Positions 33,013-41,696 are shown, counted from the stretch's first letter. The stretch is 64,000 bases of DNA from Streptomyces sp. 2114.4 (GCF_900187385.1 NZ_FYEY01000001.1:3844001-3908000), one strand, 5' to 3'. Made by a program: numbers and translations. Notes: generated from the letters alone by a model not told the origin.

Positions 33013-34550
33013 CCGACACCATCGCCCCTCCCATCGCCGCCGCCCGCCTCGTCGACGGCACCGCGGCCCCGGCCGACGGCAGCGCGGCCCCGCTCGACGC
33101 CACCGGCCGCCTCGACGGCCCGACGCTCGGCCGCCGGATACGCACCACCGCACACGCCCTGCGGCAGCTCGGCCTCCGCACCGGCGACCGGGTCCTGGTA
33201 CAGGGCGACAACAGCATCGACTACGTCGTCACCCTGCTGGCCCTGATGCAGCTGGACACCTCGCTCATCCCGCTCGACCACCGGCTCTCCGCCGCCGACG
33301 CCGCCGCGGCCGGCCGCCAGGCCGGGGCCCGCTGGCTGGTCACCGCCGCCGACCATGCCACCGGCTTCCCCGGCATCCCCGACCGGCGCGTCATCCACTA
33401 CCCCCGGCCGGCCGCCGACGCCCCGCCGCCCCCGTCCGGCCCCGTCGGTCTGGAGGCCTGGTTCCGCCGCCCCGACGCCCTCGTTCTGTGGTCCTCGGGC
33501 ACCACGGGACGGCCCAAGGGCATCATCAAGCCCGGCCGGGCCGTCCTCGACAACTCGCTGCGCACCATCCAGGCCATGGGCTACCGGGAGGACGACGTCC
33601 TCGCGCCGCTGCTGCCCTTCTCGCACCAGTACGGTCTCTCCGTCATCCTGCTGTGGTGGCTGGCCCGTTGCACCCTGCTGGTCACCCCCTACCAGCGGCT
33701 CGACGCGGCCGTCGGCCAGGCCGCGGCCCACGGCGCCACCGCCGTGGACGCCGCCCCGTCCACGTACCACTCGCTCCTCGGCGTGGTCCGCCGCCGCCCG
33801 GAGGTACGCGCCGGACTCGCCGGCGTACGGCTCTGGGGCGTGGGCGGTGCACCGCTGCCCGCTCCGCTGGCCGAGGCCTTCCGCACGACGATGGGCCGCC
33901 CGCTCCTGGACGGCTACGGTCTGACGGAACTCGGCAATGTCGCGCTGGCCACCCCCGACGCACCGCACGGCTGCGGGCGCCCGTTGCCCGGCGTGCGGCT
34001 GCGCGTCATGCGCCCCGACGGCACCGCTGCCGGCCCCGGCGAGCTCGGCGGCATCGAGGTGCGCTCACCCGGGCTGATGGCCGGCTACCTCCAGGAGGAC
34101 GGCTCGCTCACGCCGGTCGACCCGGACGCGTGGTATCCGACGGCCGACCTGGGCAGTGTCGACGCCGACGGCACCGTACGGGTGATGGGCCGCAATCAGG
34201 CCGTGCACCGGCTGGGCTTCACGCTCTACCCCGAGAGCCTGGAACGCCGCGCCGAGGCCTGTGGCCGGCCGGTGAAAGTACTGGCGGTCGAGGACCAACG
34301 CCGTGGCAGTGCACTGCACTTCGTGGTCGCCGACCCCGACGGGGAGGCTCCGCTCACCTGGCGCCGACGGCTCGCCGAACACCTCGCGGAGTATGAACAG
34401 CCCAATGCGGTCCATGTCGTCGACCACTTCCCGCTCACGGCCAACGGAAAGCCCGACACGCGTGCGCTGCGTGCGGAGCTCGGGCTGGAGCTGGGAGGGG
34501 GTCCGGGGACCGGCGCCCCGCTCGGGGCTGAGCCGGACAACTCCGGGTGA
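33009..34550 (+). CDS. Acyl-adenylating ligase (fatty acyl-AMP/CoA ligase family)
   Basis: 513-residue ANL-family enzyme that activates a carboxylic acid with ATP. The AMP-binding P-loop is LWSSGTTGRPKGIIKPG. Further motifs are DGYGLTELGNVA, WYPTADLG and the C-terminal catalytic Lys in LTANGKPDTRALR. ATG overlaps the dehydratase stop. It could load a fatty acid on the ACP or activate a finished acyl chain. It is the last gene of the hybrid locus on this side. Confidence 0.9.
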   Translation: MTDTIAPPIAAARLVDGTAAPADGSAAPLDATGRLDGPTLGRRIRTTAHALRQLGLRTGDRVLVQGDNSIDYVVTLLALMQLDTSLIPLDHRLSAADAAAAGRQAGARWLVTAADHATGFPGIPDRRVIHYPRPAADAPPPPSGPVGLEAWFRRPDALVLWSSGTTGRPKGIIKPGRAVLDNSLRTIQAMGYREDDVLAPLLPFSHQYGLSVILLWWLARCTLLVTPYQRLDAAVGQAAAHGATAVDAAPSTYHSLLGVVRRRPEVRAGLAGVRLWGVGGAPLPAPLAEAFRTTMGRPLLDGYGLTELGNVALATPDAPHGCGRPLPGVRLRVMRPDGTAAGPGELGGIEVRSPGLMAGYLQEDGSLTPVDPDAWYPTADLGSVDADGTVRVMGRNQAVHRLGFTLYPESLERRAEACGRPVKVLAVEDQRRGSALHFVVADPDGEAPLTWRRRLAEHLAEYEQPNAVHVVDHFPLTANGKPDTRALRAELGLELGGGPGTGAPLGAEPDNSG

Positions 34551-34595
34551 AGGGCGGGTGGTTCAGGTCTACGGGATCCCCGGGAAGTCCGGGTG

Positions 34596-34697
34596 GTTCA
34601 TGTCTGCGGGTGGTTCACGTCTGCGGGTGGTGCACGTCCGTGGGTGGTGCACGTCCGTGGGTGGTGCACGTCCGTGAGTGGTTCACGTCCGTGGGTG
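34596..34697. repeat. 17-bp tandem repeat, six units
   Basis: Six contiguous units of the form GTTCACGTCCGTGGGTG (variants GTG/GTT, TCTGC/TCCGT). The TTCACGT part resembles half of the parS site that lies 55 bases downstream. Confidence 0.9.
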
Positions 34698-34751
34698 GCT
34701 GGTTCATGCCCGCGGAGGGGTCAAGCCTTCGGATGCGTCACGTCTGCCGTT

Positions 34752-34765
34752 GTTTCACGTGGAAC
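34752..34765. other. parS-like site, one mismatch
   Basis: GTTTCACGTGGAAC differs at one base from the Streptomyces ParB-binding consensus GTTTCACGTGAAAC. ParB nucleates here to segregate chromosomes during sporulation. A perfect copy is at 39735. Confidence 0.75.
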
Positions 34766-34960
34766 ATGTCGGTCTGCGCTGCGTCTACGACGCTCCTTCG
34801 CCGACGTCCGCGCCGGCGTGGGCTCCGTGTGAGCCTTCGCTCGGTGTGAGGTCCCTCGGCGTGAGCCTTCGCTCGGCGTGAGTGTCCGCCGGAGCTGTCA
34901 CGCGTCGTTGCGCCCTTTTCCCAGGGCCGGGTACCGGCTTCAGAACGGCTGCCGCCCGGT

Positions 34961-35491
34961 TCAGACGGCGCGAGCGGTGTGCGCATGGCGGCGGGCCGCC
35001 GGAATGGCCGCGGGGCGGGCGTCCGCCTCGGCGCAGGCGTCCGGCCCGGTACCGGCAGGGGCCGGGGCAGGGGCCGGGGCGGCGAACTCATCGGCCGTCG
35101 GCTCGGTGCGGGAACGAAGGCGGGTGCGCAGACCGGGCGAGGTGCCATGGGCCTCGGCGCTGATGCGCTGCTTGATCGTCGGCGGCAGCTCGGGCCGGGC
35201 GAACATCCGCCGGGCGGGGCCGGCTTGGCAGTACAGCGGCACGGCGCGCGGAGCGGGCACGGCAGGGGTTCCCGTCCCTGGACCGCGGTCCGGTGCGCCG
35301 CAGCTCACCTCCTCCGGGGCCTCGGCCTCAGGCGCGTCGGTGCCCGCCTTCTCGTTACCCAGGGTCCGCTCGTACAGTGCGGCATCCCGGCGCGCGGCCG
35401 AGGCCGTCGCGGAGACACCCAGTGCTGCCAGCAGCTTGCCCAGCACGGCAAGGCACACCGCCCAGAACTTCATGACCTTGGTCGCAGCCAT
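34961..35491 (-). CDS. Small Streptomyces protein, possibly DUF6344
   Basis: 176 residues: an N-terminal hydrophobic segment (MKFWAVCLAVLGKLLAALGV) that looks like a membrane anchor or signal, a Pro/Ala-rich middle and the conserved ARPELPPTIKQRISAEAHGTSP near residue 105. From memory this matches DUF6344 proteins. The ATG at 35491 is the first start. Function unknown. Confidence 0.65.
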   Translation of the reverse strand: MAATKVMKFWAVCLAVLGKLLAALGVSATASAARRDAALYERTLGNEKAGTDAPEAEAPEEVSCGAPDRGPGTGTPAVPAPRAVPLYCQAGPARRMFARPELPPTIKQRISAEAHGTSPGLRTRLRSRTEPTADEFAAPAPAPAPAGTGPDACAEADARPAAIPAARRHAHTARAV

Positions 35492-35857
35492 GGTCCCTCA
35501 CTTTCGGTCAGGATCTCCCCGAGAGATCCGTTGCGTCTGCTTCGTTGTGCTTCTTCAGTTGCTTCGCTTCAGGCGCTTCACTTCGGTTGCTTCGCTTCAG
35601 TTGCGCCGCTTCCGGTGCACTGCTTGGATGGCGTCGCTTCTGTTGCGTTTTCTTATGATGAGTACGCAATGGGAGGATTCATGGACCGACGCCCCCGGAT
35701 CGGCGTTCTTCCGATGAACACCACCCGTACGCAGTAGCCACAGCCGTCGGACGGCAGGCCGGCGACGGGTCGCAGCCTCCGGTCAACCGATCGGTTGATG
35801 CCGTTCCGAGCGGGTCGGGCGATGTGCCATCGGGTGCGCCGGGCGGATTCTCGGGTT
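35492..35857. other. Gene-free stretch with GCTTC repeats and a palindrome
   Basis: 366 bases, locally T-rich on the plus strand with repeated TTGCTTCGCTTCAG-like words (about 35535-35615). The operator-like palindrome at 35783 lies near the ABC ATPase start. I find no gene with supportive codon usage. Confidence 0.5.
35783..35798. promoter_or_regulatory. 16-bp perfect palindrome TCAACCGATCGGTTGA, operator candidate
   Basis: Exact palindrome about 60 bases before the ABC ATPase start. The form is typical of TetR-type operators, but no TetR gene is adjacent. The only regulator nearby is the NarL-type system of the same operon. Confidence 0.6.
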
Positions 35858-36796
35858 ATGGCAATCATCGAAGTCACCGGGCTGCGCAAGGTCTACGGGG
35901 GCCGGGCCGTGGTCGACGAGGTCTCCTTCGCCGTAGAGGAGGGAGAGATCTTCGGCGTCCTCGGCCCGAACGGCGCCGGCAAGACGACGACCGTCGAATG
36001 CATCGAGGGCCTTCGCGTCCCGGACGGCGGGACGGTGCGCGTGGGCGGGCTGGATCCGGTCGCCGACCACGACCGGGTCACCCAGATCCTGGGCTCCCAG
36101 CTCCAGGAGAGCGAGCTGCAGAACAAACTCACCGTGCAAGAGGCGCTGGAGCTCTACGCCGCCTGCTATCCCCGCCCGGCCGACTGGCGCCGGCTCGTCG
36201 AACGGCTCAGCCTCACCGACCGGCTCTCCGCACGCTTCGGCAAGCTCTCCGGCGGCCAGAAGCAGCGGCTGTTCATCGCGCTTGCGCTGATCGGCAATCC
36301 GCGGGTGGTGGTGCTCGACGAGCTGACCACCGGCCTCGATCCGCGGGCCCGCCGGGACACCTGGCAGCTGATCGAGGAGGTCCGTGCCTCCGGGGTGACG
36401 GTGCTGCTGGTCACGCACTTCATGGAGGAGGCCCAGCGGCTGTGCGACCGGATCGCGGTGATCGACCGCGGCCGGGTCGCCGCGCTGGACACCCCGGCGG
36501 GCCTGATCAGCAAGGCCTCGCGGTCCGTCGTCATCTCCTTCACTCCGTCGGCCCCGCTCGACCCGGCCGAGCTGGCGGCGCTGCCACAGCTCGGGTCCGT
36601 GGAACGGAGCGGCCGGACCGACGGACGGGGCGCGCCGGGGGCCGCCGGTGAGCGGCTGGTGATCCACGGCACGGACGCCACGGTCGACGCGGTGATCTCC
36701 CTGCTGGCCCGGCACCGCATCACCGCACGTCAACTACGGGTCGGCAACGCCACGCTCGACGACGCCTTTCTCGATCTGACCGCGCAGGAAGCCTGA
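35858..36796 (+). CDS. ABC exporter ATP-binding protein (DrrA-like)
   Basis: 312-residue ATPase subunit driving export. Walker A is GPNGAGKTTTVE near residue 40, the signature is LSGGQKQRLF, Walker B is VVVLDELTTGLDPRAR, and the H-loop is VTHFMEEAQ. The C-terminal domain resembles DrrA-type drug ATPases. Start ATG 35858 was chosen because homology begins there; the frame extends 21 codons upstream without support. It pairs with the permease downstream. Confidence 0.93.
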   Translation: MAIIEVTGLRKVYGGRAVVDEVSFAVEEGEIFGVLGPNGAGKTTTVECIEGLRVPDGGTVRVGGLDPVADHDRVTQILGSQLQESELQNKLTVQEALELYAACYPRPADWRRLVERLSLTDRLSARFGKLSGGQKQRLFIALALIGNPRVVVLDELTTGLDPRARRDTWQLIEEVRASGVTVLLVTHFMEEAQRLCDRIAVIDRGRVAALDTPAGLISKASRSVVISFTPSAPLDPAELAALPQLGSVERSGRTDGRGAPGAAGERLVIHGTDATVDAVISLLARHRITARQLRVGNATLDDAFLDLTAQEA

Positions 36797-36806
36797 GGTG
36801 CCCGCC

Positions 36807-37607
36807 ATGCCCGCCACGTCCACCACATCCGCCCCGGCACACCCGCCGGCCCCGCCGAAGACCCGGGCTGCCGCCTCGCGCGCCGTCCTGAAGACCGAGG
36901 CCCGGCTGTTCCTGCGCGACCCCGGGTCCCTGTTCTGGATCCTGGTCTTCCCGACCCTGCTGCTGACCATCCTCGGCCTGATCCCCTCCTTCCGGGAGGC
37001 CAATCCGTCACTGGGGGGCCAGCGGACCATCGACCTGTATGTTCCGGTGGCGCTGCTGCTCGCCGCGATCACCACCGGAATCCAGGTAATGCCCGCGGTG
37101 CTGACGGGCTATCGGGAGCGCGGCATCCTGCGCCGGATGTCGACGACCCCGGTGCGGCCCGTGGCGCTGCTCGGTGCGCAGATCGCGCTGCACGGTGGGG
37201 CCACCGTGGTCTCCATGGCGCTGGCGCTCACCGTCGGTCGGCTCGCCTTCGGAGTGGCGCTGCCCGGACAGCTTGCCGGCTATGTGCTGGCGGCCGTCCT
37301 GACCCTGTGCAGCGCGCTCGCCCTGGGCTGCCTGCTCTGCGCGCTCTCCCCGACCACCAAGGCGGCGAGTGTGGCCGGCTCGGCGGTGTTCTTCCCGATG
37401 ATGTTCGCCGCGGGAGTGTGGGCTCCGGTGCAGTCGATGTCGGACACGCTGCAGCAGATCGTCCAGTTGCTGCCGTTCGGTGCCGCCTCGCAGGCACTCG
37501 CCCAGGCCTCCTCCGGCCACTGGCCCACCTGGTCGCATCTCGCCGTGCTGGCGGTATGGACCCTCGTAGTGGGCACGGTCGCCAGGCATCGCTTCCGGTG
37601 GGAGTGA
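36807..37607 (+). CDS. ABC-2 exporter permease (DrrB-like)
   Basis: 266-residue membrane subunit with about six helices, including LFWILVFPTLLLTILGLIP and FFPMMFAAGVWAPVQSMSD. I prefer ATG 36807, six bases after GAGGTG; GTG 36798 is an alternative. It forms an exporter with the ATPase just upstream and is followed without a gap by the sensor kinase, so exporter and two-component system are one operon, a common arrangement for antibiotic or lipid efflux. Confidence 0.9.
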   Translation: MPATSTTSAPAHPPAPPKTRAAASRAVLKTEARLFLRDPGSLFWILVFPTLLLTILGLIPSFREANPSLGGQRTIDLYVPVALLLAAITTGIQVMPAVLTGYRERGILRRMSTTPVRPVALLGAQIALHGGATVVSMALALTVGRLAFGVALPGQLAGYVLAAVLTLCSALALGCLLCALSPTTKAASVAGSAVFFPMMFAAGVWAPVQSMSDTLQQIVQLLPFGAASQALAQASSGHWPTWSHLAVLAVWTLVVGTVARHRFRWE

Positions 37608-37660
37608 GGGTGGCAACCGGAGCCTGGGTCTCCGCACGCCGCCCGGGAGACACTGCCCGC

Positions 37661-38989
37661 ATGGCAAGCGTCGACAGCAAGGGCGGGACGGCGGGCCCCC
37701 TCGCCGGCCGACCGGTGCCGCCCACCCCTCCCGGCTTCGTGCAGCCCCGAAGCTCCGCGCAGCAGGCGTGGGACCGCAACTTCCGGCGGTGGGGCGGCTA
37801 CCCGATGCTCGGCCTCGGGGTCCTGACCTCGGCCGCGTCGGCTGATGAGCTGTTGCCGGGACAGGAGGCAGGTGCAGCGGGGGTACTGGTGGCGGCCGCG
37901 CTGGCACTCCAGGTGTGGTGGAGCCGGGCCGGCTACCGGTTGCCCGCGCAGGCACCTGCCGGGCAGGTCTACTACCTCGTCCGCTTTCTGCTGGCCTTCA
38001 CGCTGACCTGGCTGAACCCCTTCTTCGCGATCTACGCGATGCTCGGCAACTTCGATGCCGGGCACTTGCTGCGGCCGCGTTTCAGGCACGCAGGGCTGCT
38101 GGGCACCGCGGTGATCATGTCCGGCTCACAGTCCGGTGGGCTGCCCCCGACGAGTGCCGTGAACTGGGTGGCATTCGGGCTGCTGTTCCTCCTCAACGCC
38201 CCCCTGGTCCTGGTCTTCAGCCGGATCGCCGTCCAGGAGGCCGAGCACGCCGCGGCGAATGCCGCCACCATCGCCGAGCTGGCACGCACCAACGCCCGGC
38301 TGGAATCGGCGCTGGAGGAGAACGTCGGCCTCCACGCACAGCTGCTGGTCCAGGCGCGGGAAGCGGGCATCGCCGATGAACGCCGCCGGCTGGCCGCGGA
38401 GATCCATGACACTCTCGCGCAGGGCCTGGCCGGCATCATCACCCAGCTGGAGGCCGCCACCGAGAGCAGCGATCCGGCGGCCGCCCGCGGGCACGCCCGG
38501 CGCGCCATGGCGCTGGCCCGCGACAGCCTCGGCGAGGCCCGTCGCTCCGTGCACAACCTGGGCCCCGGCGTGCTGGAGCACGCCGCACTGCCGGATGCCC
38601 TGCGCAGTACCGTCGAGGAATGGTCGGCCGTGGCGGGCGTGCGCGCCGAGTTCACCGTCACCGGGACCGCCGAGCCGCTGCACGACGAGGTCGAGGCCAC
38701 CCTGCTGCGGATCGCTCAGGAGGGCCTGGCCAACGCCCGTCGGCACGCGGATGCTTCGCGGGTCGGCGTCACCCTTTCGTACATGGGGGACGAGGTGACA
38801 CTGGACATCCGCGACGACGGCCGGGGCTTTGACCCGGCGGCGCTGCCGCCCCGAGAGCGCACCGGCGGCTTCGGCCTCGGCGGGATGCGGGCACGTGCCG
38901 AACGGATCGCGGGCGCCGTCGGCATCGAGTCCGAACCGGGCCAGGGAACAGCCGTCTCCGCACGCGTACCGTTGGTCCGCCATGGCTGA
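37661..38989 (+). CDS. NarL-family sensor histidine kinase
   Basis: 442-residue membrane kinase. Four to six hydrophobic segments occupy residues 40-185, followed by a coiled coil (EAEHAAANAATIAELARTNA), then the phospho-acceptor box RRLAAEIHDTLAQGLAGI and a HATPase domain with DIRDDGRGFDPAAL and GGFGLGGMRARAERI. An upstream GTG at 37604 overlapping the permease stop is an alternative start. It overlaps the response regulator by eight bases. Confidence 0.9.
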   Translation: MASVDSKGGTAGPLAGRPVPPTPPGFVQPRSSAQQAWDRNFRRWGGYPMLGLGVLTSAASADELLPGQEAGAAGVLVAAALALQVWWSRAGYRLPAQAPAGQVYYLVRFLLAFTLTWLNPFFAIYAMLGNFDAGHLLRPRFRHAGLLGTAVIMSGSQSGGLPPTSAVNWVAFGLLFLLNAPLVLVFSRIAVQEAEHAAANAATIAELARTNARLESALEENVGLHAQLLVQAREAGIADERRRLAAEIHDTLAQGLAGIITQLEAATESSDPAAARGHARRAMALARDSLGEARRSVHNLGPGVLEHAALPDALRSTVEEWSAVAGVRAEFTVTGTAEPLHDEVEATLLRIAQEGLANARRHADASRVGVTLSYMGDEVTLDIRDDGRGFDPAALPPRERTGGFGLGGMRARAERIAGAVGIESEPGQGTAVSARVPLVRHG

Positions 38990-39674
38990 ACACACCGAGC
39001 GAACCGAGCGCGCCGAGCGGACCGAGCCCAGCGACCGCACCGGCCCGGCCGCCCCCGTCACCGTCCTGATCGTCGACGACCACCCCGTCGTCCGGGACGG
39101 TCTGCGCGGCATGTTCGCCTCCGCCGCCGGCTTCGAGGTGCTGGGTGAGGCCGGCGACGGCATCGAGGGGGTGGAACTCGCCACCCGCCTCGACCCCGAT
39201 GTGGTCCTGATGGATCTGCGGATGCCGGGTGGCGGCGGGGTCGCGGCTATCGTCGAGCTGGCGCGCCGGGCTCCGCGCTGCCGAGTGCTGGTGCTCACGA
39301 CCTACGACACCGACTCCGACACCCTCCCGGCGATCGAGGCCGGTGCCACCGGCTACCTCCTCAAGGACACCCCTCGCGAGGAACTGTTCACGGCCGTCCG
39401 TGCGGCGGCCGAAGGCCGTACGGTGCTCTCGCCCGCGGTCGCCTCCCGTCTGGTCTCACGGGTCAGGTCACCGGGCAACGAACCGCTCAGCGCCCGCGAG
39501 CGCGAGGTCCTGGCACTCGTCGCCAAGGGCACCTCGAACCGTGAGATCGCCGCCGTGCTGTTCATCAGCGAGGCAACGGTCAAAACCCATCTGACGCATA
39601 TCTACGGCAAGTTGGGCGCAAAGGACCGGGCCGCGGCGGTGGCGGTGGCGTACGACCGGGGGATTCTCGGCTAG
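38982..39674 (+). CDS. NarL/LuxR-type response regulator
   Basis: 230-residue regulator. The receiver domain starts near residue 26 (VTVLIVDDHPVVRDGLRG), with phospho-acceptor Asp in VVLMDLRMPG and Lys in GYLLKDTP. The LuxR helix-turn-helix is LSAREREVLALVAKGTSNRE then SEATVKTHLTHIY. The first 25 residues are a THR/Glu/Arg-rich spacer. It overlaps the kinase gene and probably controls the exporter operon. Confidence 0.93.
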   Translation: MAEHTERTERAERTEPSDRTGPAAPVTVLIVDDHPVVRDGLRGMFASAAGFEVLGEAGDGIEGVELATRLDPDVVLMDLRMPGGGGVAAIVELARRAPRCRVLVLTTYDTDSDTLPAIEAGATGYLLKDTPREELFTAVRAAAEGRTVLSPAVASRLVSRVRSPGNEPLSAREREVLALVAKGTSNREIAAVLFISEATVKTHLTHIYGKLGAKDRAAAVAVAYDRGILG

Positions 39675-39726
39675 CGACGCCCGGCGCGGCCGTGCCTTCG
39701 GGGCAGTGCGGCGTCGCCCTCGATCG

Positions 39727-39756
39727 GTGCGGCCGTTTCACGTGAAACGGCCGCAC
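39727..39756. other. Perfect parS in a 30-bp palindrome
   Basis: GTTTCACGTGAAAC at 39735-39748 is the exact Streptomyces ParB site. It is embedded in a perfect 30-base palindrome (arms begin GTGCGGCC). The position, 52 bases past the response regulator stop, would also allow it to act as a terminator. Confidence 0.9.
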
Positions 39757-39781
39757 GACTGCCCGTGGGCATGGGGCAGTC

Positions 39782-39817
39782 CACGCAGCCCATGCAGCCC
39801 ATGCAGCCCACGCAGCC
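39782..39817. repeat. 9-bp tandem repeat, four units
   Basis: Four copies of CAYGCAGCC in a row between the parS palindrome and the DUF5994 gene stop. Non-coding. Confidence 0.85.
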
Positions 39818-39836
39818 CCTTGACTGGTGGTCCCGC

Positions 39837-40274
39837 TCAGGCCGGTGTCAGCTCCCCCGTGCGGGCCATCTGCGCCATCATGCGCACGGCCTCCGGCTCC
39901 GGGGTGCTGGGCGGGATGATCAGCAGGTCCCAGCGGCCGTGACCGGGGGAGACCAGGCAGATGGTGTCGGGGCCGGGGCGGCCGGTGGTTCTGCGGAGGC
40001 GGACGACATGGCCTTCGACGAGGGTGTGGGCGGGGAGAGCGGACCAGGGAGCGCCGTTCACCGTGGCGTGGGTGATCCGGGGCCAGTCGAAGGGGAGCGC
40101 GGCCAGCAGCTCGGGGAGTTCGGCCAGCAGGTCGGCCGAGTGGGGCCACCAGACACCGTCGATGCACCGCACCGTATCGGTGTGCGGGGCGATGGTCAGC
40201 CGGGCGACGAGGGGTGGCGCGTGAGGGGCGTGGTGGCGGGGAGGGGCTGGATGGGGATCCCCGGCGGTGGTCAT
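39837..40274 (-). CDS. DUF5994-family protein
   Basis: 145-residue soluble protein with the DUF5994 pattern CIDGVWWPHSADLLAELPEL, then ITHATVNGAPWSALP and DLLIIPPSTPEPEA. The ATG at 40274 has GGAG six bases upstream and overlaps the desaturase stop. Function unknown. The operon context (desaturase) hints at membrane lipid homeostasis, but this family occurs elsewhere too. Confidence 0.8.
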   Translation of the reverse strand: MTTAGDPHPAPPRHHAPHAPPLVARLTIAPHTDTVRCIDGVWWPHSADLLAELPELLAALPFDWPRITHATVNGAPWSALPAHTLVEGHVVRLRRTTGRPGPDTICLVSPGHGRWDLLIIPPSTPEPEAVRMMAQMARTGELTPA

Positions 40275-41257
40275 GCGGTGCTCCTGATGCGGCGGTCCGC
40301 CACCCGTGCCGGGTCGGGCCACCGCACGTCCCAGACCCAGCCGAGACGTTCGAAGAGCCGGATGACGGCGGCGGACACATCGAGCTGACCGCGGTCGACG
40401 CCGTGCCGGGCGCAGGTCGGGTCGGCATGGTGCAGGTTGTGCCAGCTCTCCCCGAACGACAGCAGGGCCAGCGGCCACAGGTTGGTCGCCCGGTCGTGGC
40501 GCCGGGTGCGGAACGGCCGCTCCCCGATGACATGGCAGAGCGAGTTGACGCTCCAGGTGACGTGGTGCAGCAGCGCGATCCGGATGAATCCGGCCCACAG
40601 CAGGGCGGTCAGCGCGGTGACCCAGGAGCCGCCGAGCACCCAGCCCAGCCCGAACGGCAGGGCGAGGGTGAGCAGGCACAGCAGCGGGAACGCCCGGTCG
40701 ACCGCGCGGATCCCGGGGTCGGCGAGCAGATCGGGCGCGAAGCGCCGGTGCGAGGTGGGGTCGTTGCCGAACAGCCAGCCGATGTGCGAGTGCACCAGTC
40801 CGCGCAGCTGACCGCGCAGGCTGGTGCCGTAGCGATAGGGGGAGTGCGGATCGCCGGGCCGGTCGGTGTAGGCGTGGTGGCGGCGGTGGGTGGCGACCCA
40901 GTCGATGACATCGCCCTGGAAGCTGAGCGAGCCCGCGAGGGCGAGCGCGACACGCAGCGCGGGGGTGGCGGTGTAGCTGCCGTGGGTGAGGCCGCGGTGG
41001 AAGCCGATGGTGACGCCCAGGCCACTGATGACGTAGAAGACGGCCAGCAGAACGAGGTCGGTGAGGTGGACGACGCTGCCCCAGAGGAGGGGGATGGCGA
41101 CGGCCAGGCCGACGAAGGGGGCGATGACGATGACGGCGGTCACCGTGACGTACATCCGGCGGCCGGGGGTCGGCGGGTGCTCGGTGTCGCTGTCGGGGAA
41201 GGGGGAGGTCCCGTCGTAGTCCCGCGCCGACGGGGCGCCCCGGGCGGTGGACGTCAC
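40271..41257 (-). CDS. Membrane fatty acyl-CoA desaturase
   Basis: 328-residue di-iron membrane desaturase that introduces a double bond into acyl chains. The three histidine boxes are present: HRGLTH, HRRHHAYTD and HNLHHAD. Hydrophobic helices flank them. The GTG start at 41257 overlaps the stop of the small upstream gene. It lies in the middle of a three-gene operon and is normal in length. Confidence 0.93.
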   Translation of the reverse strand: MTSTARGAPSARDYDGTSPFPDSDTEHPPTPGRRMYVTVTAVIVIAPFVGLAVAIPLLWGSVVHLTDLVLLAVFYVISGLGVTIGFHRGLTHGSYTATPALRVALALAGSLSFQGDVIDWVATHRRHHAYTDRPGDPHSPYRYGTSLRGQLRGLVHSHIGWLFGNDPTSHRRFAPDLLADPGIRAVDRAFPLLCLLTLALPFGLGWVLGGSWVTALTALLWAGFIRIALLHHVTWSVNSLCHVIGERPFRTRRHDRATNLWPLALLSFGESWHNLHHADPTCARHGVDRGQLDVSAAVIRLFERLGWVWDVRWPDPARVADRRIRSTA

Positions 41258-41535
41258 GGGTCGCCACCTGCCTTGTCCGGTGGCGTCGGTGGGGCGGCCG
41301 TCGGTGGGGCGGCCGTCGGCGGCCCAGCTGCAGGCGGCCCGGCCGGCGGTGCTTCGGGGTGGGCATCGTCGTGCTCGTGCGGGGGCTTGTGCTTCCGGCC
41401 CCGCAGCGACTGCTTCCAGTCCGCGTAGCGATGGGGGGCCATCCGTCCGGCCCCCTGGGCATTGACCCGGGCGATGAACAGTGCCCCCAGCGCGACCAGC
41501 GCCAGCAGCACGACCACGGTCCAGAGAGTCTGCAT
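41254..41535 (-). CDS. Small single-pass membrane protein upstream of the desaturase
   Basis: 93-residue protein: one N-terminal helix (LWTVVVLLALVALGALFIARV), then a basic stretch WKQSLRGRKHKPPHEHDD and a Pro/Ala tail made of PPTAAPPTAA repeats. GAGGTGA precedes the ATG at 41535. It heads the desaturase operon and might help anchor or supply the enzyme. No family recognised. Confidence 0.65.
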   Translation of the reverse strand: MQTLWTVVVLLALVALGALFIARVNAQGAGRMAPHRYADWKQSLRGRKHKPPHEHDDAHPEAPPAGPPAAGPPTAAPPTAAPPTPPDKAGGDP

Positions 41536-41696
41536 GGTGCTCACCTCACCGAATACGCGCCTCCCCGGGCTCCCTGGGCGTCCCCAGGCGCCCTCGGCGC
41601 CCTCGGCATCCTTCGGCGTTCCGGTGTTTCCAAGGTACCCCGCGGGAGACCGGTACATCCCGTTGTGTGCGGTTATAGGCAGGAGGGGGCAAGACG

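Larger units (their letters stand above)
34551..34960. other. Gene-free stretch with tandem repeats and a parS-like site
   Basis: 410 bases holding a 17-bp tandem array (34596-34697), a near-consensus parS (34752-34765), and looser GTGAG(C)CTTCGCTCGG repeats near 34825-34880. I see no coding frame with proper codon usage. Confidence 0.6.

Noticed and set aside
34596-34697. Direct repeats that could suggest a CRISPR array
   Set aside because: Units are contiguous 17-mers without spacers and no cas genes are near.
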